Positions 36,496 to 43,886 of a stretch of DNA of 64,000 bases are shown in pieces (position 1 is the first letter of the stretch; every line of letters starts with the position of its first letter). The translations under genes were made by a program, and so were the position numbers. Where the stretch lies: the NCBI GenBank assembly GCA_937139405.1, contig CAKZPV010000002.1, positions 93,328 to 157,327 of the forward strand, read 5' to 3'. Below the pieces are notes generated by a model. That model searched no databases. It was given only the letters and a program-made list of their open reading frames with translations, and was not told where the DNA came from. Origin of the DNA: an uncultured Nitrospirota bacterium. GTDB taxonomy: Bacteria; Nitrospirota; Nitrospiria; Nitrospirales; UBA8639.

Positions 36496-37020
36496 ATGAT
36501 AAAGAGTGCAATGAAAACTTCAGCGAGTTTGGTTATGTTTGGAATAATGAGTACCGTATTTTCTTTTCCATGTTTCGCGGAAAGTCTTTCGGCGCCTGAA
36601 ATCATAAGTCCGACGTGGATTAATTCAGAGCCTCTTAAAATGGAAGAACTTCGAGGAAAAGTGGTTATGGTCGAGTTTTGGACATTTGGGTGTTGGAATT
36701 GTCGGAACATTGAACCCTATGTGAAAGTCTGGCATGAGAAATATGAAAAAGATGGGCTAGTGGTGATTGCGGTCCATTCCCCAGAATTCGATCATGAAAA
36801 GGAAATTGAAAAAGTCAAAAGCTATGTCGAAGAGAATAACATTCCTTATGCGGTCCCAATCGATAATGATTTTCGTAATTGGCGAAAGTATCAAAATCGT
36901 TATTGGCCCACGTTATATGTGATTGACAAAAAAGGCATCATCCAATACACAAGGATTGGCGAAGGAGCTTATGAGCAAACCGAAGAAACCATCCAACGCC
37001 TTCTTGCTGAACCGGCATAA
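36496..37020 (+). CDS. Secreted thioredoxin-like protein (TlpA/redoxin type)
   Basis: 174 residues, start ATG 36496 with AAGGAG nine bases upstream. A signal peptide (ASLVMFGIMSTVFSFPCFA) is followed by a thioredoxin fold. The redox motif CWNC lies in VEFWTFGCWNCRNIEP, and the cis-Pro is in YWPTLYVID. The CxxC composition and periplasmic location fit a TlpA/ResA/DipZ-type thiol-disulfide protein that reduces cysteines or cytochrome-c apoproteins. No cytochrome or DsbD gene lies nearby to narrow this down. Confidence 0.85.
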   Translation: MIKSAMKTSASLVMFGIMSTVFSFPCFAESLSAPEIISPTWINSEPLKMEELRGKVVMVEFWTFGCWNCRNIEPYVKVWHEKYEKDGLVVIAVHSPEFDHEKEIEKVKSYVEENNIPYAVPIDNDFRNWRKYQNRYWPTLYVIDKKGIIQYTRIGEGAYEQTEETIQRLLAEPA

Positions 37021-37075
37021 AAAAATTCTCAAGAGTATTTGGGTTTTAAAGTGGCAGGCTTTGAAGTGTGATTTG

Positions 37076-37882
37076 TTATTCACGGGTTTCTTTAAGTATC
37101 CCTAACATCTCTGAATGAATCAAAGTATTAGTGGCAAGAGTCGTTTGGCCATAGATGGAATAGGGATCTCCTGCGTAGTTTGTTATTTGCCCGCCTGCTT
37201 CTTCCACAATGACTTTTCCCGCTGCCGTGTCCCAAGGCTTGAGCTGGAGTTCCCAGAAGCCGTCGAGTCGGCCGCAGGCAATGTAGGCAAGGTCGATGGC
37301 GGCAGTGCCGGTGCGGCGCATGCCTCCAGCACGCACCGTGAAAGCACAGAATTCTTTGAGGTTATTGTCTGTGGCAGTATGGATGTCATAGGCAAATCCG
37401 GTTACGAGTAAGGCTTCGGCTAGCTTCGGTGCGGCTGATACGTGAATGGGAGTGCTGTTCAGGGTCGCACCGCGGCCTTGTTGTGCCAGGAAGAGCTCAT
37501 CTCGTGTGGGATCATAAATCACCCCAATCATGCAGGTTCCCTGATATTCCACCCCAATTGACACGTTGTACATGGGAAAACCATGGGCGAAGTTGACAGT
37601 TCCATCAAGTGGATCGATGATCCATTTGATAGGGTGTTGAGGGATATCCTGTAATCCTTGTTCTTCACTCAGAATTTGGTGTGTGGGAAAGGTCTTTCGA
37701 ATACACTCAATGATGGCTTTCTCTGATTGTAAGTCGGCTTCGGTAACGAGATTGATCGCCTCGCCTTTTGAATGAACCGTAAAGCCTTTTTGGGCATAGT
37801 CTTGAAGGATGGCCCCGCCAAGCTTGGCGGCTTGAATGGCGATTTCTGTGAGATGATTGATTTCGTCGCTAGAGAGCGTCAT
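37076..37882 (-). CDS. suhB: Inositol monophosphatase family protein (SuhB-like)
   Basis: 268 residues. The Li-sensitive, Mg-dependent phosphatase motifs are present: E in the EEQG segment (SEEQGLQDIP), the signature WIIDPLDGTVNFAHGFP near residue 90 and the C-terminal KPWDTAAGKVIVEEAGG. Activity could be on inositol phosphate, on 3'-phosphoadenosine phosphate or on fructose bisphosphate; SuhB also has an rRNA-processing role in enterics. The gene converges with the thioredoxin-like gene. Confidence 0.9.
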   Translation of the reverse strand: MTLSSDEINHLTEIAIQAAKLGGAILQDYAQKGFTVHSKGEAINLVTEADLQSEKAIIECIRKTFPTHQILSEEQGLQDIPQHPIKWIIDPLDGTVNFAHGFPMYNVSIGVEYQGTCMIGVIYDPTRDELFLAQQGRGATLNSTPIHVSAAPKLAEALLVTGFAYDIHTATDNNLKEFCAFTVRAGGMRRTGTAAIDLAYIACGRLDGFWELQLKPWDTAAGKVIVEEAGGQITNYAGDPYSIYGQTTLATNTLIHSEMLGILKETRE

Positions 37883-37992
37883 GGTTTTGCCGTAGTGATT
37901 ATTGACAGCATTCCGAATGCTGCGGGTGCGCCTCTGTCTATAAAGGTGCTGGAAAGGGAGGCGTGTGTTCGATAGGAAAATTTGAGGCTATG

Positions 37993-38030
37993 AAAAAACA
38001 CGCCGGGAGCAGGTGGCCCTACCCCCGGCG
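37993..38030 (-). terminator. Rho-independent terminator of the Lys/Ala-rich microprotein gene
   Basis: On the minus strand CGCCGGG (38030-38024) pairs with CCCGGCG (38007-38001), a seven-pair GC stem, and is followed by GTG then TTTTTT (37998-37993). It starts about 24 bases after the microprotein stop codon. Confidence 0.7.
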
Positions 38031-38053
38031 GTACTTCTGGCGGGACTGTCACA

Positions 38054-38140
38054 TTACTTCTTTTTCGTTGCAGCCTTTGCCTTTGGTCTAGCGGATGCCG
38101 CTTTTTTCTTCGGAGCGGCTTTCTTTTTCGTCACTGCCAA
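38054..38140 (-). CDS. 28-residue Lys/Ala-rich microprotein (histone H1 tail-like)
   Basis: Minus-strand frame from TTG 38140 to TAA 38056-38054. It is preceded by AAAGGAGGTGA, close to a perfect match to the 16S anti-Shine-Dalgarno, eight bases before the TTG; an in-frame GTG lies two codons later. The product is built of KKKAAPKKKAA- and ARPKAKAATKKK-type stretches, with about 12 Lys/Arg and no acidic residue. It resembles the tails of histone H1-like nucleoid proteins and could bind DNA, RNA or polyphosphate. A GC-rich terminator follows. It is 50 bases downstream of the HARE-HTH gene on the same strand. Function is inference only. Confidence 0.6.
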   Translation of the reverse strand: MAVTKKKAAPKKKAASARPKAKAATKKK

Positions 38141-38189
38141 GTCACTCACCTCCTTTCATCGAGAAGGGAACTCTTGGATTATGCTCTTG

Positions 38190-38714
38190 TTAGACAACTT
38201 TCGTTAACGGCTTACTTTGATTGACTTCGAATGTATTGGGCCCGACTTTTCGAAAGCGAGGGTCTCGTTTTAAAGATGTGGCAATAGAAGTCACTGGAGT
38301 TTTCCCTCGAATCGGCATTCCGCCTTCCTTGAGTCGTTGGTACAAATCTTTGGCATGCAGTGGGCGACCTATCTCTTGCAAAACCATGTACACCGCATCG
38401 GGGACGCTGCGTCCAACATACTTACTCCGCCCCAGCAGAATCTCTCGCGATTGGGTCGCGACGTCGACGTCAGATGCCGACACCTCCCCCTTTTCGTAAG
38501 ATGCAATTTGGATGGAGAGGCTGGCCAATTTCGCTTTGTCAGCTTCCACTCGATACAAGGTTTTTGCCAACTCCAAGTATTTCTCAACCGTTGCGATTTC
38601 TTCACCTAATTGCTCCCGTTTTTTTTGAAGGTCCTTGCGTTTACGTTCGTATACACTGATCCGTTGTTCCAGACCTCCAAGAATATCTTCGAGTTCATCA
38701 TCTTGATTCTCCAT
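38190..38714 (-). CDS. Coiled-coil protein with C-terminal HARE-HTH winged helix
   Basis: 174 residues. Residues 1-75 are a long charged coiled coil (DLQKKREQLGEEIATVEKYL); residues about 98-165 form a winged-helix domain of the HARE-HTH type (SVPDAVYMVLQEIGRPLHAK, DLYQRLKEGGMPIRG, SIATSLKRDPRFRKVGPNTF). HARE-HTH domains are found in RNA polymerase delta, in restriction proteins and in eukaryotic chromatin proteins (ASXL, HB1). This suggests DNA or chromatin-like binding as a coiled-coil dimer. The downstream microprotein gene makes a possible nucleoid-associated pair. No enzymatic domain is fused. Confidence 0.8.
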   Translation of the reverse strand: MENQDDELEDILGGLEQRISVYERKRKDLQKKREQLGEEIATVEKYLELAKTLYRVEADKAKLASLSIQIASYEKGEVSASDVDVATQSREILLGRSKYVGRSVPDAVYMVLQEIGRPLHAKDLYQRLKEGGMPIRGKTPVTSIATSLKRDPRFRKVGPNTFEVNQSKPLTKVV

Positions 38715-39272
38715 CGTCCGAGCTCCACCATATGTTGGATGAAATTTTATGCGTGTTTTAAAGCAAAGTCAATAAGCAAGCTTTAATTTTTGTTTTTTAT
38801 GTATGCCTTTCTCATATGATACAAATGATGATTAGTTTGAATTTAATAAATGGTATGTTTGCGTAGGCATATTCATCGAGATTGTTGTTTTTAGTCATAG
38901 TCAATGAAAGGTAGAAGTTAAATATACAATCGACAACATATTGTATACTTGAGTAGTTATATTTAGGTTTTGTTGAGTGTGTGACGATGTACAGGAGTTT
39001 TTTCAAGAGGAATAGCTTGAGGAAATTTCGAAGCAGACTGCTTTGATCATTTTTAAAAAAATCTGAAGTGGCTGGCCGTGTAATCAAAAACGAAGAATAG
39101 AAATATCTCATCTATATATTTGCTTGCCCACTATTCTCTATATGTAGTTGCGTATAAAAATCTAAGTATAATTATTGTATAGGCCATACTTGCTCTAAAA
39201 AGCTTGGTTGCGCGGGTCTGAGGAGATGGTATGATTTGGACGTTGTTTTTTGATTAATTTACGCAAGATGGT
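38715..39272. other. AT-rich intergenic region
   Basis: About 560 bases, visibly much more AT-rich than both flanks from roughly 38750 to 39250. A 99-residue open frame on the minus strand (38812-39111) has no ribosome site and the composition of random AT-rich DNA. The region separates the HARE-HTH gene from rlmN, which are divergent, so it must hold promoters for both. No tRNA, insertion sequence or terminal repeat was recognised. Confidence 0.55.
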
Positions 39273-40376
39273 ATGGAAATGAATCGACCTCCTGTAAATC
39301 TTTTAGCTCTTACTGCCCTTGAGGTTGAGGAGTTGGTGCAAGAACTTGGTTGGCCGCGCTACCGAAGCCAACAAATTTTGAAGTGGCTTTATCAGCATCG
39401 TGTGTTTGATATTGAGGCGATGACGAATTTATCCAAGGCTGATCGCACATGCTTACAGCAGGTAGTGTTTCTCCAAAAAGACGAAGTCATCTCTCAAGAA
39501 ATTGCAGGTGATGGGACGGGGAAATATGTGTGGCGTTTGGGAGATGGTTTGGCTGTTGAAACTGTGTTGATCCCAGAGGAGCGGCGGCGGACGTTGTGCA
39601 TTTCTTCGCAAGTAGGATGTACATTGGATTGTGGGTTTTGCTTAACGGCAGAGATGGGAATCAAACGAAATTTGCGCGCGCATGAAATTGTGGGACAAGT
39701 TCTGAACGTACAAGCGAAGCTGCCTGAAGGAGACCATATTACCTCAATGGTCTTTATGGGTATGGGTGAGCCGTTGATGAATTTTGATGCGGTGGCTGAC
39801 GCCATCCAACGTCTGACTAATATGGAGTGGGGGTTAGGTTTTTCCCCTCGACGAATTACTGTATCGACTGCAGGATGGATTCCTCGGTTCCCGGATGTTC
39901 GTCGTTTGGGAGTGAATTTAGCCATTTCTTTAAATGGAACGACGAATGCGCAACGTGAACATCTGATGCCCGCAGTCACTAAACGCTATAGTTTGGAAGC
40001 GTTACTCAGCGCATGTCGAGCCTATCTGGAAGATTCTGAGCGACCATTAACCTTTGAATATGTATTGTTGGCAGGGGTCAACGATTCGGTGGAAGATGCG
40101 AATCGATTGGGTTCCTTGTTGCGTGGCATTCGATGTAAGATTAATCTGATTCCTTTTAATGAGTTTCCGGGTAATCCCTTTCGGCGCCCTTCTCCAGATG
40201 TTATTGATGCGTTTCAGCAGATTGTTCGTAAACGTGGTCTGGATGTGTTCCTGCGAAAAAGTCGTGGAGATGACGTACTAGGAGCTTGCGGGCAATTAGG
40301 TCGCTCGGCTTCAGAAGTCCAAGAAGCTGCGGTGGCACATTTAAAAAGATCTCTTCCCATTTATGCTGATTCTTGA
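39273..40376 (+). CDS. rlmN: Dual-specificity RNA methyltransferase RlmN
   Basis: Radical-SAM enzyme that methylates C2 of A2503 in 23S rRNA and A37 in some tRNAs. The cluster motif CTLDCGFC (CxxxCxxC) is near residue 116. VFMGMGEPLMNFD, ISLNGTTNAQREHLMP and the methyl-carrier Cys in DVLGACGQLG near residue 340 are all present, with 367 residues overall, so the enzyme should be active. Start ATG 39273; ATG 39279 is equally possible. Its last 14 bases overlap the start of larE. Confidence 0.95.
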   Translation: MEMNRPPVNLLALTALEVEELVQELGWPRYRSQQILKWLYQHRVFDIEAMTNLSKADRTCLQQVVFLQKDEVISQEIAGDGTGKYVWRLGDGLAVETVLIPEERRRTLCISSQVGCTLDCGFCLTAEMGIKRNLRAHEIVGQVLNVQAKLPEGDHITSMVFMGMGEPLMNFDAVADAIQRLTNMEWGLGFSPRRITVSTAGWIPRFPDVRRLGVNLAISLNGTTNAQREHLMPAVTKRYSLEALLSACRAYLEDSERPLTFEYVLLAGVNDSVEDANRLGSLLRGIRCKINLIPFNEFPGNPFRRPSPDVIDAFQQIVRKRGLDVFLRKSRGDDVLGACGQLGRSASEVQEAAVAHLKRSLPIYADS

Positions 40377-41172
40377 ACCAGCTCTGCAAAAGAAATATGC
40401 CCATCTGAAGAAGGTTTTGCAAGACCTTGGTTCGGTGGTCGTGGCATTTTCTGGTGGGGTGGATAGTACTGTTGTCTTAAAAGTCGCCGTGGACATGCTT
40501 GGGGGGTCGGCCAGGGCTGTTATTGCTACTTCCCCCACCTTGCCAGCCCGTGAATTAGAAGATGCTCATCGATTATGTGCGGCAATAGGGGTTCAGCTTC
40601 AAGTGGTGACAACCAATCAACTAGAAATTGAGGCATTTGTGCAGAATGATGCCACGCGTTGTTTTCATTGCAAAACCGATCTGTATCAGTTGTTATCTAG
40701 CGTTCAGAAGGTTACTAGGTTCCAGGCTATTGTGGATGGCACCAATGTCGATGACATGGGTGAAGATCGCCCAGGTATCCAAGCTGGAAAGGCGTTAGGT
40801 GTGCGAAGTCCTTTGTTGGAAGCGAACTGTAATAAGTCTGATATTCGCCAATTAGCTCAAGCCTTAGGTTTAACGAACTGGAATAAACCGGCTGCTGCGT
40901 GCTTGTCGTCAAGAATTGCACGAGGCCTTCCAATCACAAAAACATCCTTATCTCGGGTTGAGCAGGCCGAAGACTTGTTGTTAGCAGAGGGTTTGACTCA
41001 GGTCCGTGTTCGGCTACATGGAGAGATGGCTCGGATCGAAGTGGAAGCCACGGAAATTGCAAAACTTACCGAAGAGACTCGCCGATCCCGTCTGGTTGCG
41101 GCATTTAAGGATTTGGGCTTTCAATCCGTGACTATTGACTTGGAAGGATATCGTGCGGGTGGCGGGAACTAA
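40363..41172 (+). CDS. larE: ATP-dependent sacrificial sulfur transferase LarE-like
   Basis: 269 residues. PP-loop motif FSGGVDST near residue 29 activates substrate as an adenylate. LarE makes the thio groups of the nickel-pincer nucleotide cofactor from a pyridinium biscarboxylate precursor, using its own cysteine sulfur or a bound Fe-S cluster. Cysteines that could serve are in RCFHCKTDLYQ and KPAAACLSSRIARG. No larA, larB or larC is in the window, so the family member may serve another sulfur-insertion pathway. It begins inside rlmN and has no separate promoter. Confidence 0.88.
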   Translation: MLILEPALQKKYAHLKKVLQDLGSVVVAFSGGVDSTVVLKVAVDMLGGSARAVIATSPTLPARELEDAHRLCAAIGVQLQVVTTNQLEIEAFVQNDATRCFHCKTDLYQLLSSVQKVTRFQAIVDGTNVDDMGEDRPGIQAGKALGVRSPLLEANCNKSDIRQLAQALGLTNWNKPAAACLSSRIARGLPITKTSLSRVEQAEDLLLAEGLTQVRVRLHGEMARIEVEATEIAKLTEETRRSRLVAAFKDLGFQSVTIDLEGYRAGGGN

Positions 41173-41199
41173 GCGAGAGACTCTACGCGTAGTGAAAAA

Positions 41200-41226
41200 A
41201 AAGAGGGAAGTTGCCCTTCCCTCTTT
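41200..41226. terminator. Bidirectional Rho-independent terminator between larE and atpF
   Basis: AAGAGGGAAG (41201-41210) and CTTCCCTCTT (41216-41225) form a perfect ten-pair stem with a five-base loop. An A-run precedes it (41195-41202) and a T-run follows (TGCTTTTTTC), so it can end transcripts from both sides, larE on plus and the atp genes on minus. Confidence 0.85.
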
Positions 41227-41313
41227 GCTTTTTTCTTAGGAATGCCTGATAGATTCTTCCCGCGAAGGGAAATGTGAAACCGCAGTTTTCGCTGCTGCAA
41301 AAATCTCAGAAAG

Positions 41314-41820
41314 CTAATTTTTAGAATGCGCGGCGACTTCAGCCAAAGCTTCTTTGGCAAAGCGACGATGATCGTCATCTGATAAACTTCGACCAATGAC
41401 TTTTTCTGCTACGAGAATGGCGAGATCAGCTGCCTGACCTTTGATGTCGTCAATGGCTTTTCGACGTTCACGCTCAATGTCTTGAGTGGCCTCTTCTTTG
41501 ATGCGTTCTGAGTCAGCGCGAAGCCGTTGCTGATTTTCATCTAGCAGTTGTTGGGCTTTTTGTTTCGCCTCGGCCATCAGGTTTTCGGCTTCTTTTGCCG
41601 CAACCTGCAGCTTGGTTTCGTATTCCTTTAGCTTTTGCTCGGCTGTCGCACGACTCTGTTCTGCCTGATCTAAGCTCTCCCGGATCTTTCGTTCTCGAGT
41701 CTCGAGTGTTTCCAGAATTGGAGGCCAGGCATACTTGTACAGTATCCAGAACAAGATGCTAAACGACAGCACCTCCCAAAAAATCAGAGACGAAAAAAAC
41801 TGTGAATCAAATTGTGGCAT
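41314..41820 (-). CDS. atpF: ATP synthase Fo subunit b
   Basis: 168 residues. One N-terminal membrane helix (SSLIFWEVLSFSILFWILYKY) followed by a long charged helix typical of the peripheral stalk (RERKIRESLDQAEQSRATAE and on to the end). It links the Fo proton channel to the F1 head. It is the last gene of the minus-strand Fo cluster, 14 bases after atpE. No second b-type (b') gene is present here. Confidence 0.95.
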   Translation of the reverse strand: MPQFDSQFFSSLIFWEVLSFSILFWILYKYAWPPILETLETRERKIRESLDQAEQSRATAEQKLKEYETKLQVAAKEAENLMAEAKQKAQQLLDENQQRLRADSERIKEEATQDIERERRKAIDDIKGQAADLAILVAEKVIGRSLSDDDHRRFAKEALAEVAAHSKN

Positions 41821-41834
41821 AGCTCAGTCGCCTC

Positions 41835-42062
41835 TTACCCTTTGCCCATGATGATGAAGGCAATGACCAGTCCGTAGAGTGCAATGGCTTCAACTAATGC
41901 GAACCCAATCCACATGTACTTGCCGACACGGGCTTCCGCCTCAGGCTGGCGGGCGACGGCTTCAATCATTTTCCCGAAAATATATCCGATACCTATGCCG
42001 GCACCGGCAAAACCTGCGGCCGCTAGGCCCATTCCCAAAAGTGCTGCTGCTGCAGAATCCAT
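41835..42062 (-). CDS. atpE: ATP synthase Fo subunit c
   Basis: 75 residues forming two membrane helices joined by the polar loop ARQPEAEARVGKY. The ion-binding carboxylate is Glu in FALVEAIALYGLVIAF. The first helix is Gly/Ala-rich (GMGLAAAGFAGAGIGIGYIF), as needed for c-ring packing. The ion-binding region does not show the obvious extra Gln and Thr/Ser of Na+-type rings, so proton use is likely. It sits between atpB and atpF. Confidence 0.95.
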   Translation of the reverse strand: MDSAAAALLGMGLAAAGFAGAGIGIGYIFGKMIEAVARQPEAEARVGKYMWIGFALVEAIALYGLVIAFIIMGKG

Positions 42063-42128
42063 TGTAGTGTGATCCTCCCAGTTTAAAAGGGACTAATAGT
42101 AAAACTAACTTTCATGGTTTAAACGTGA

Positions 42129-42857
42129 TTAGTGCAGATGAATGGCATCGCCCATGTACACACACGTTAAGACAGTAAAGATATAGGCCTGAATAAATGC
42201 GATACCGACTTCCAGGCCGTATAGCACAATTGTAAACGAAAAGGGGAGCCAACCGATGAGGAGCCCACCAGTTATTGTTAACCCAACAAGCACTCCCAAA
42301 ATGACATGCCCTGCGGTCATGTTAGCAAATAATCGCACAGCTAAAGAAATAGGTCGAGCAATTTGGCTGATTATTTCTATGGGAATCATTAATGGAAGGA
42401 GCCATCCTGGAGTTCCGGGAGGAATGAGGATGCCAGGAAGGAATTTTGCTCCGTGCAATTTGAACCCCATGACAAGACTCAGGCCATATACCCCAATGGC
42501 AAAGACACCAGTCACAATAATCTGACTGGTAACGGTGTAGGTTCCAGGAATAAGCCCGAGTAGGTTGCAAAATAAAATAAAGAGGAACAGGGAGCTAATA
42601 AGCGGGAAGTATCGCATTCCCGATGGTCCCATTGTGTCCTGAATGATACCTTGGATAAATTCAACGAGCAGTTCCGCCATGCTCTGAATTTTTGATGGGA
42701 CGAGCGATTTGGCGGCACCTGCCTTTAACAGAAAAAGAGAGGCGACACCTACCACGACCCACATCATCACGACGGCCTTATTGACTGAAATGTCGAGACC
42801 GAAAAGCGAAAGGGGGATGAAATTGTGGAGCTCGAAGGGATGTAAGGGATCTTCCAA
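42129..42857 (-). CDS. atpB: ATP synthase Fo subunit a
   Basis: 242 residues with five to six membrane helices. The essential stator Arg is in ISLAVRLFANMTAGHVILG near residue 175, and YTVTSQIIVTGVFAIGVYG and the C-terminal IQAYIFTVLTCVYMGDAIHLH are typical. It forms the proton half-channels against the c-ring. It starts 22 bases downstream of the atpI-like gene and precedes atpE. Start ATG 42857 gives a family-like N-terminus (PLHPFELHNFIPLSLFG). Confidence 0.95.
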   Translation of the reverse strand: MEDPLHPFELHNFIPLSLFGLDISVNKAVVMMWVVVGVASLFLLKAGAAKSLVPSKIQSMAELLVEFIQGIIQDTMGPSGMRYFPLISSLFLFILFCNLLGLIPGTYTVTSQIIVTGVFAIGVYGLSLVMGFKLHGAKFLPGILIPPGTPGWLLPLMIPIEIISQIARPISLAVRLFANMTAGHVILGVLVGLTITGGLLIGWLPFSFTIVLYGLEVGIAFIQAYIFTVLTCVYMGDAIHLH

Positions 42858-42879
42858 AACTGAACCTTAGTGTTACTGC

Positions 42880-43098
42880 TTATGTTTGCCACCGTTGGGC
42901 TGCACGGTAGGCGTTGCGAATTCCAGTGATCAACCCTAGGACTAAACCAACGGCCACACCCCATGGTGTGGAATCAAGCACATACGAATCAACTAACCAT
43001 CCTATGAATCCACCGACGATAAGGGCGGCAAGCAGGTCGGTCCCCACTCGCATAGCCTGTCCAAGCCCCGCAAATACTGGATCTTGAGAAGGTGCCAT
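42880..43098 (-). CDS. AtpI/AtpQ-like Fo assembly protein
   Basis: 72 residues from ATG 43098; the frame continues upstream to 43146 but those 16 residues look unlike the family. Two membrane helices (LLAALIVGGFIGWLVDSYV and WGVAVGLVLGLITGIRNAYR) joined by a short loop, the pattern of the AtpI/F0F1-ATPase subunit family that helps c-ring assembly. It is the first gene of the Fo cluster on the minus strand. Confidence 0.8.
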   Translation of the reverse strand: MAPSQDPVFAGLGQAMRVGTDLLAALIVGGFIGWLVDSYVLDSTPWGVAVGLVLGLITGIRNAYRAAQRWQT

Positions 43099-43298
43099 GT
43101 GTGAAACCTGCAAGGCGAGTCGTTGGAAGGGCCTACATTCAACCAAAAATTCATAAATCTTGTCAAGGATAGAGCATCACATAATCTATAAAATATGGTA
43201 CAGTATGTTTTACCTTAAGTCTCACTATATCTGGCTAAAACGGTTTTTGGCCTTAACGTTCATTCTGTGTTCCATTGTTTCTCAGGAGGAAATTAAGA

Positions 43299-43886
43299 AT
43301 GGTGAAAGGCATGGTCTGGATTTTCCTGCTTCATGTTGCCATGAATGGAACTGTTGCCTTGGCCAATCCTACAGTAGATGACCTGCCAGACTTGACTGAG
43401 GGGGTTGTTCCGGTGGTGCAATATAAAAATTCTGATGCGTTTTCTGGAACAGGATTAACCTCCGTAAGTGAAGTAGAATTCCTTGTCAAAGTCAAAAATC
43501 AAACGGGCGATCCTGTTGTCGCTGATTCCTTGATTCTCGTTGTGGATACGGTGAAAGAAATAACGGGTAATGATATTTCTGATCGAGTAGAAATTGAGGG
43601 TTCTGATGGCCAATTAGCCAATGGCAAACCGTTTTTCCGTATTCCGAATGCGGCTCAAGAGTTGGATCCGTATAGTGAAAGTGAAGCAGTGACGATTCGT
43701 GTGAGCAATCCTGATTATCTTCGTTTTTTCCCGCCGAGCATTCGAGTTCGTGGTCTTCGTCGTTCACCAGGGCAAGCGGTCAAAGGTCTCTTGGAATCAT
43801 TGGTGCAGAAAGGAATCTTAGCTCCCGAAGAAGCCGCGAATGCGATGAAGTCTACTGATCCTCCAGTTGTATCAGATAACCCCTAA
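43299..43886 (+). CDS. Predicted secreted protein of unknown function
   Basis: 195 residues from ATG 43299, chosen because AGGAGGA lies eight bases upstream; upstream in-frame codons are not needed. A signal peptide (MVWIFLLHVAMNGTVALA) precedes a beta-rich domain with VEFLVKVKNQTGDPVVADS, suggesting an immunoglobulin-like exported domain, and a C-terminal helical part (GLLESLVQKGILAPEEAANA). Not recognised. Its last codons overlap the start region of pabB, an odd pairing for a secreted protein. Confidence 0.7.
   Translation: MVKGMVWIFLLHVAMNGTVALANPTVDDLPDLTEGVVPVVQYKNSDAFSGTGLTSVSEVEFLVKVKNQTGDPVVADSLILVVDTVKEITGNDISDRVEIEGSDGQLANGKPFFRIPNAAQELDPYSESEAVTIRVSNPDYLRFFPPSIRVRGLRRSPGQAVKGLLESLVQKGILAPEEAANAMKSTDPPVVSDNP

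Noticed and set aside
38013..38207. 64-residue open frame on the plus strand, Phe/Ala-rich
   Set aside because: It is the complement of the Lys/Ala-rich microprotein gene and its terminator, which have a far better ribosome site.
38812..39111. 99-residue open frame on the minus strand in the AT-rich gap
   Set aside because: No ribosome site, low-complexity composition expected of AT-rich DNA, and no recognisable domain.
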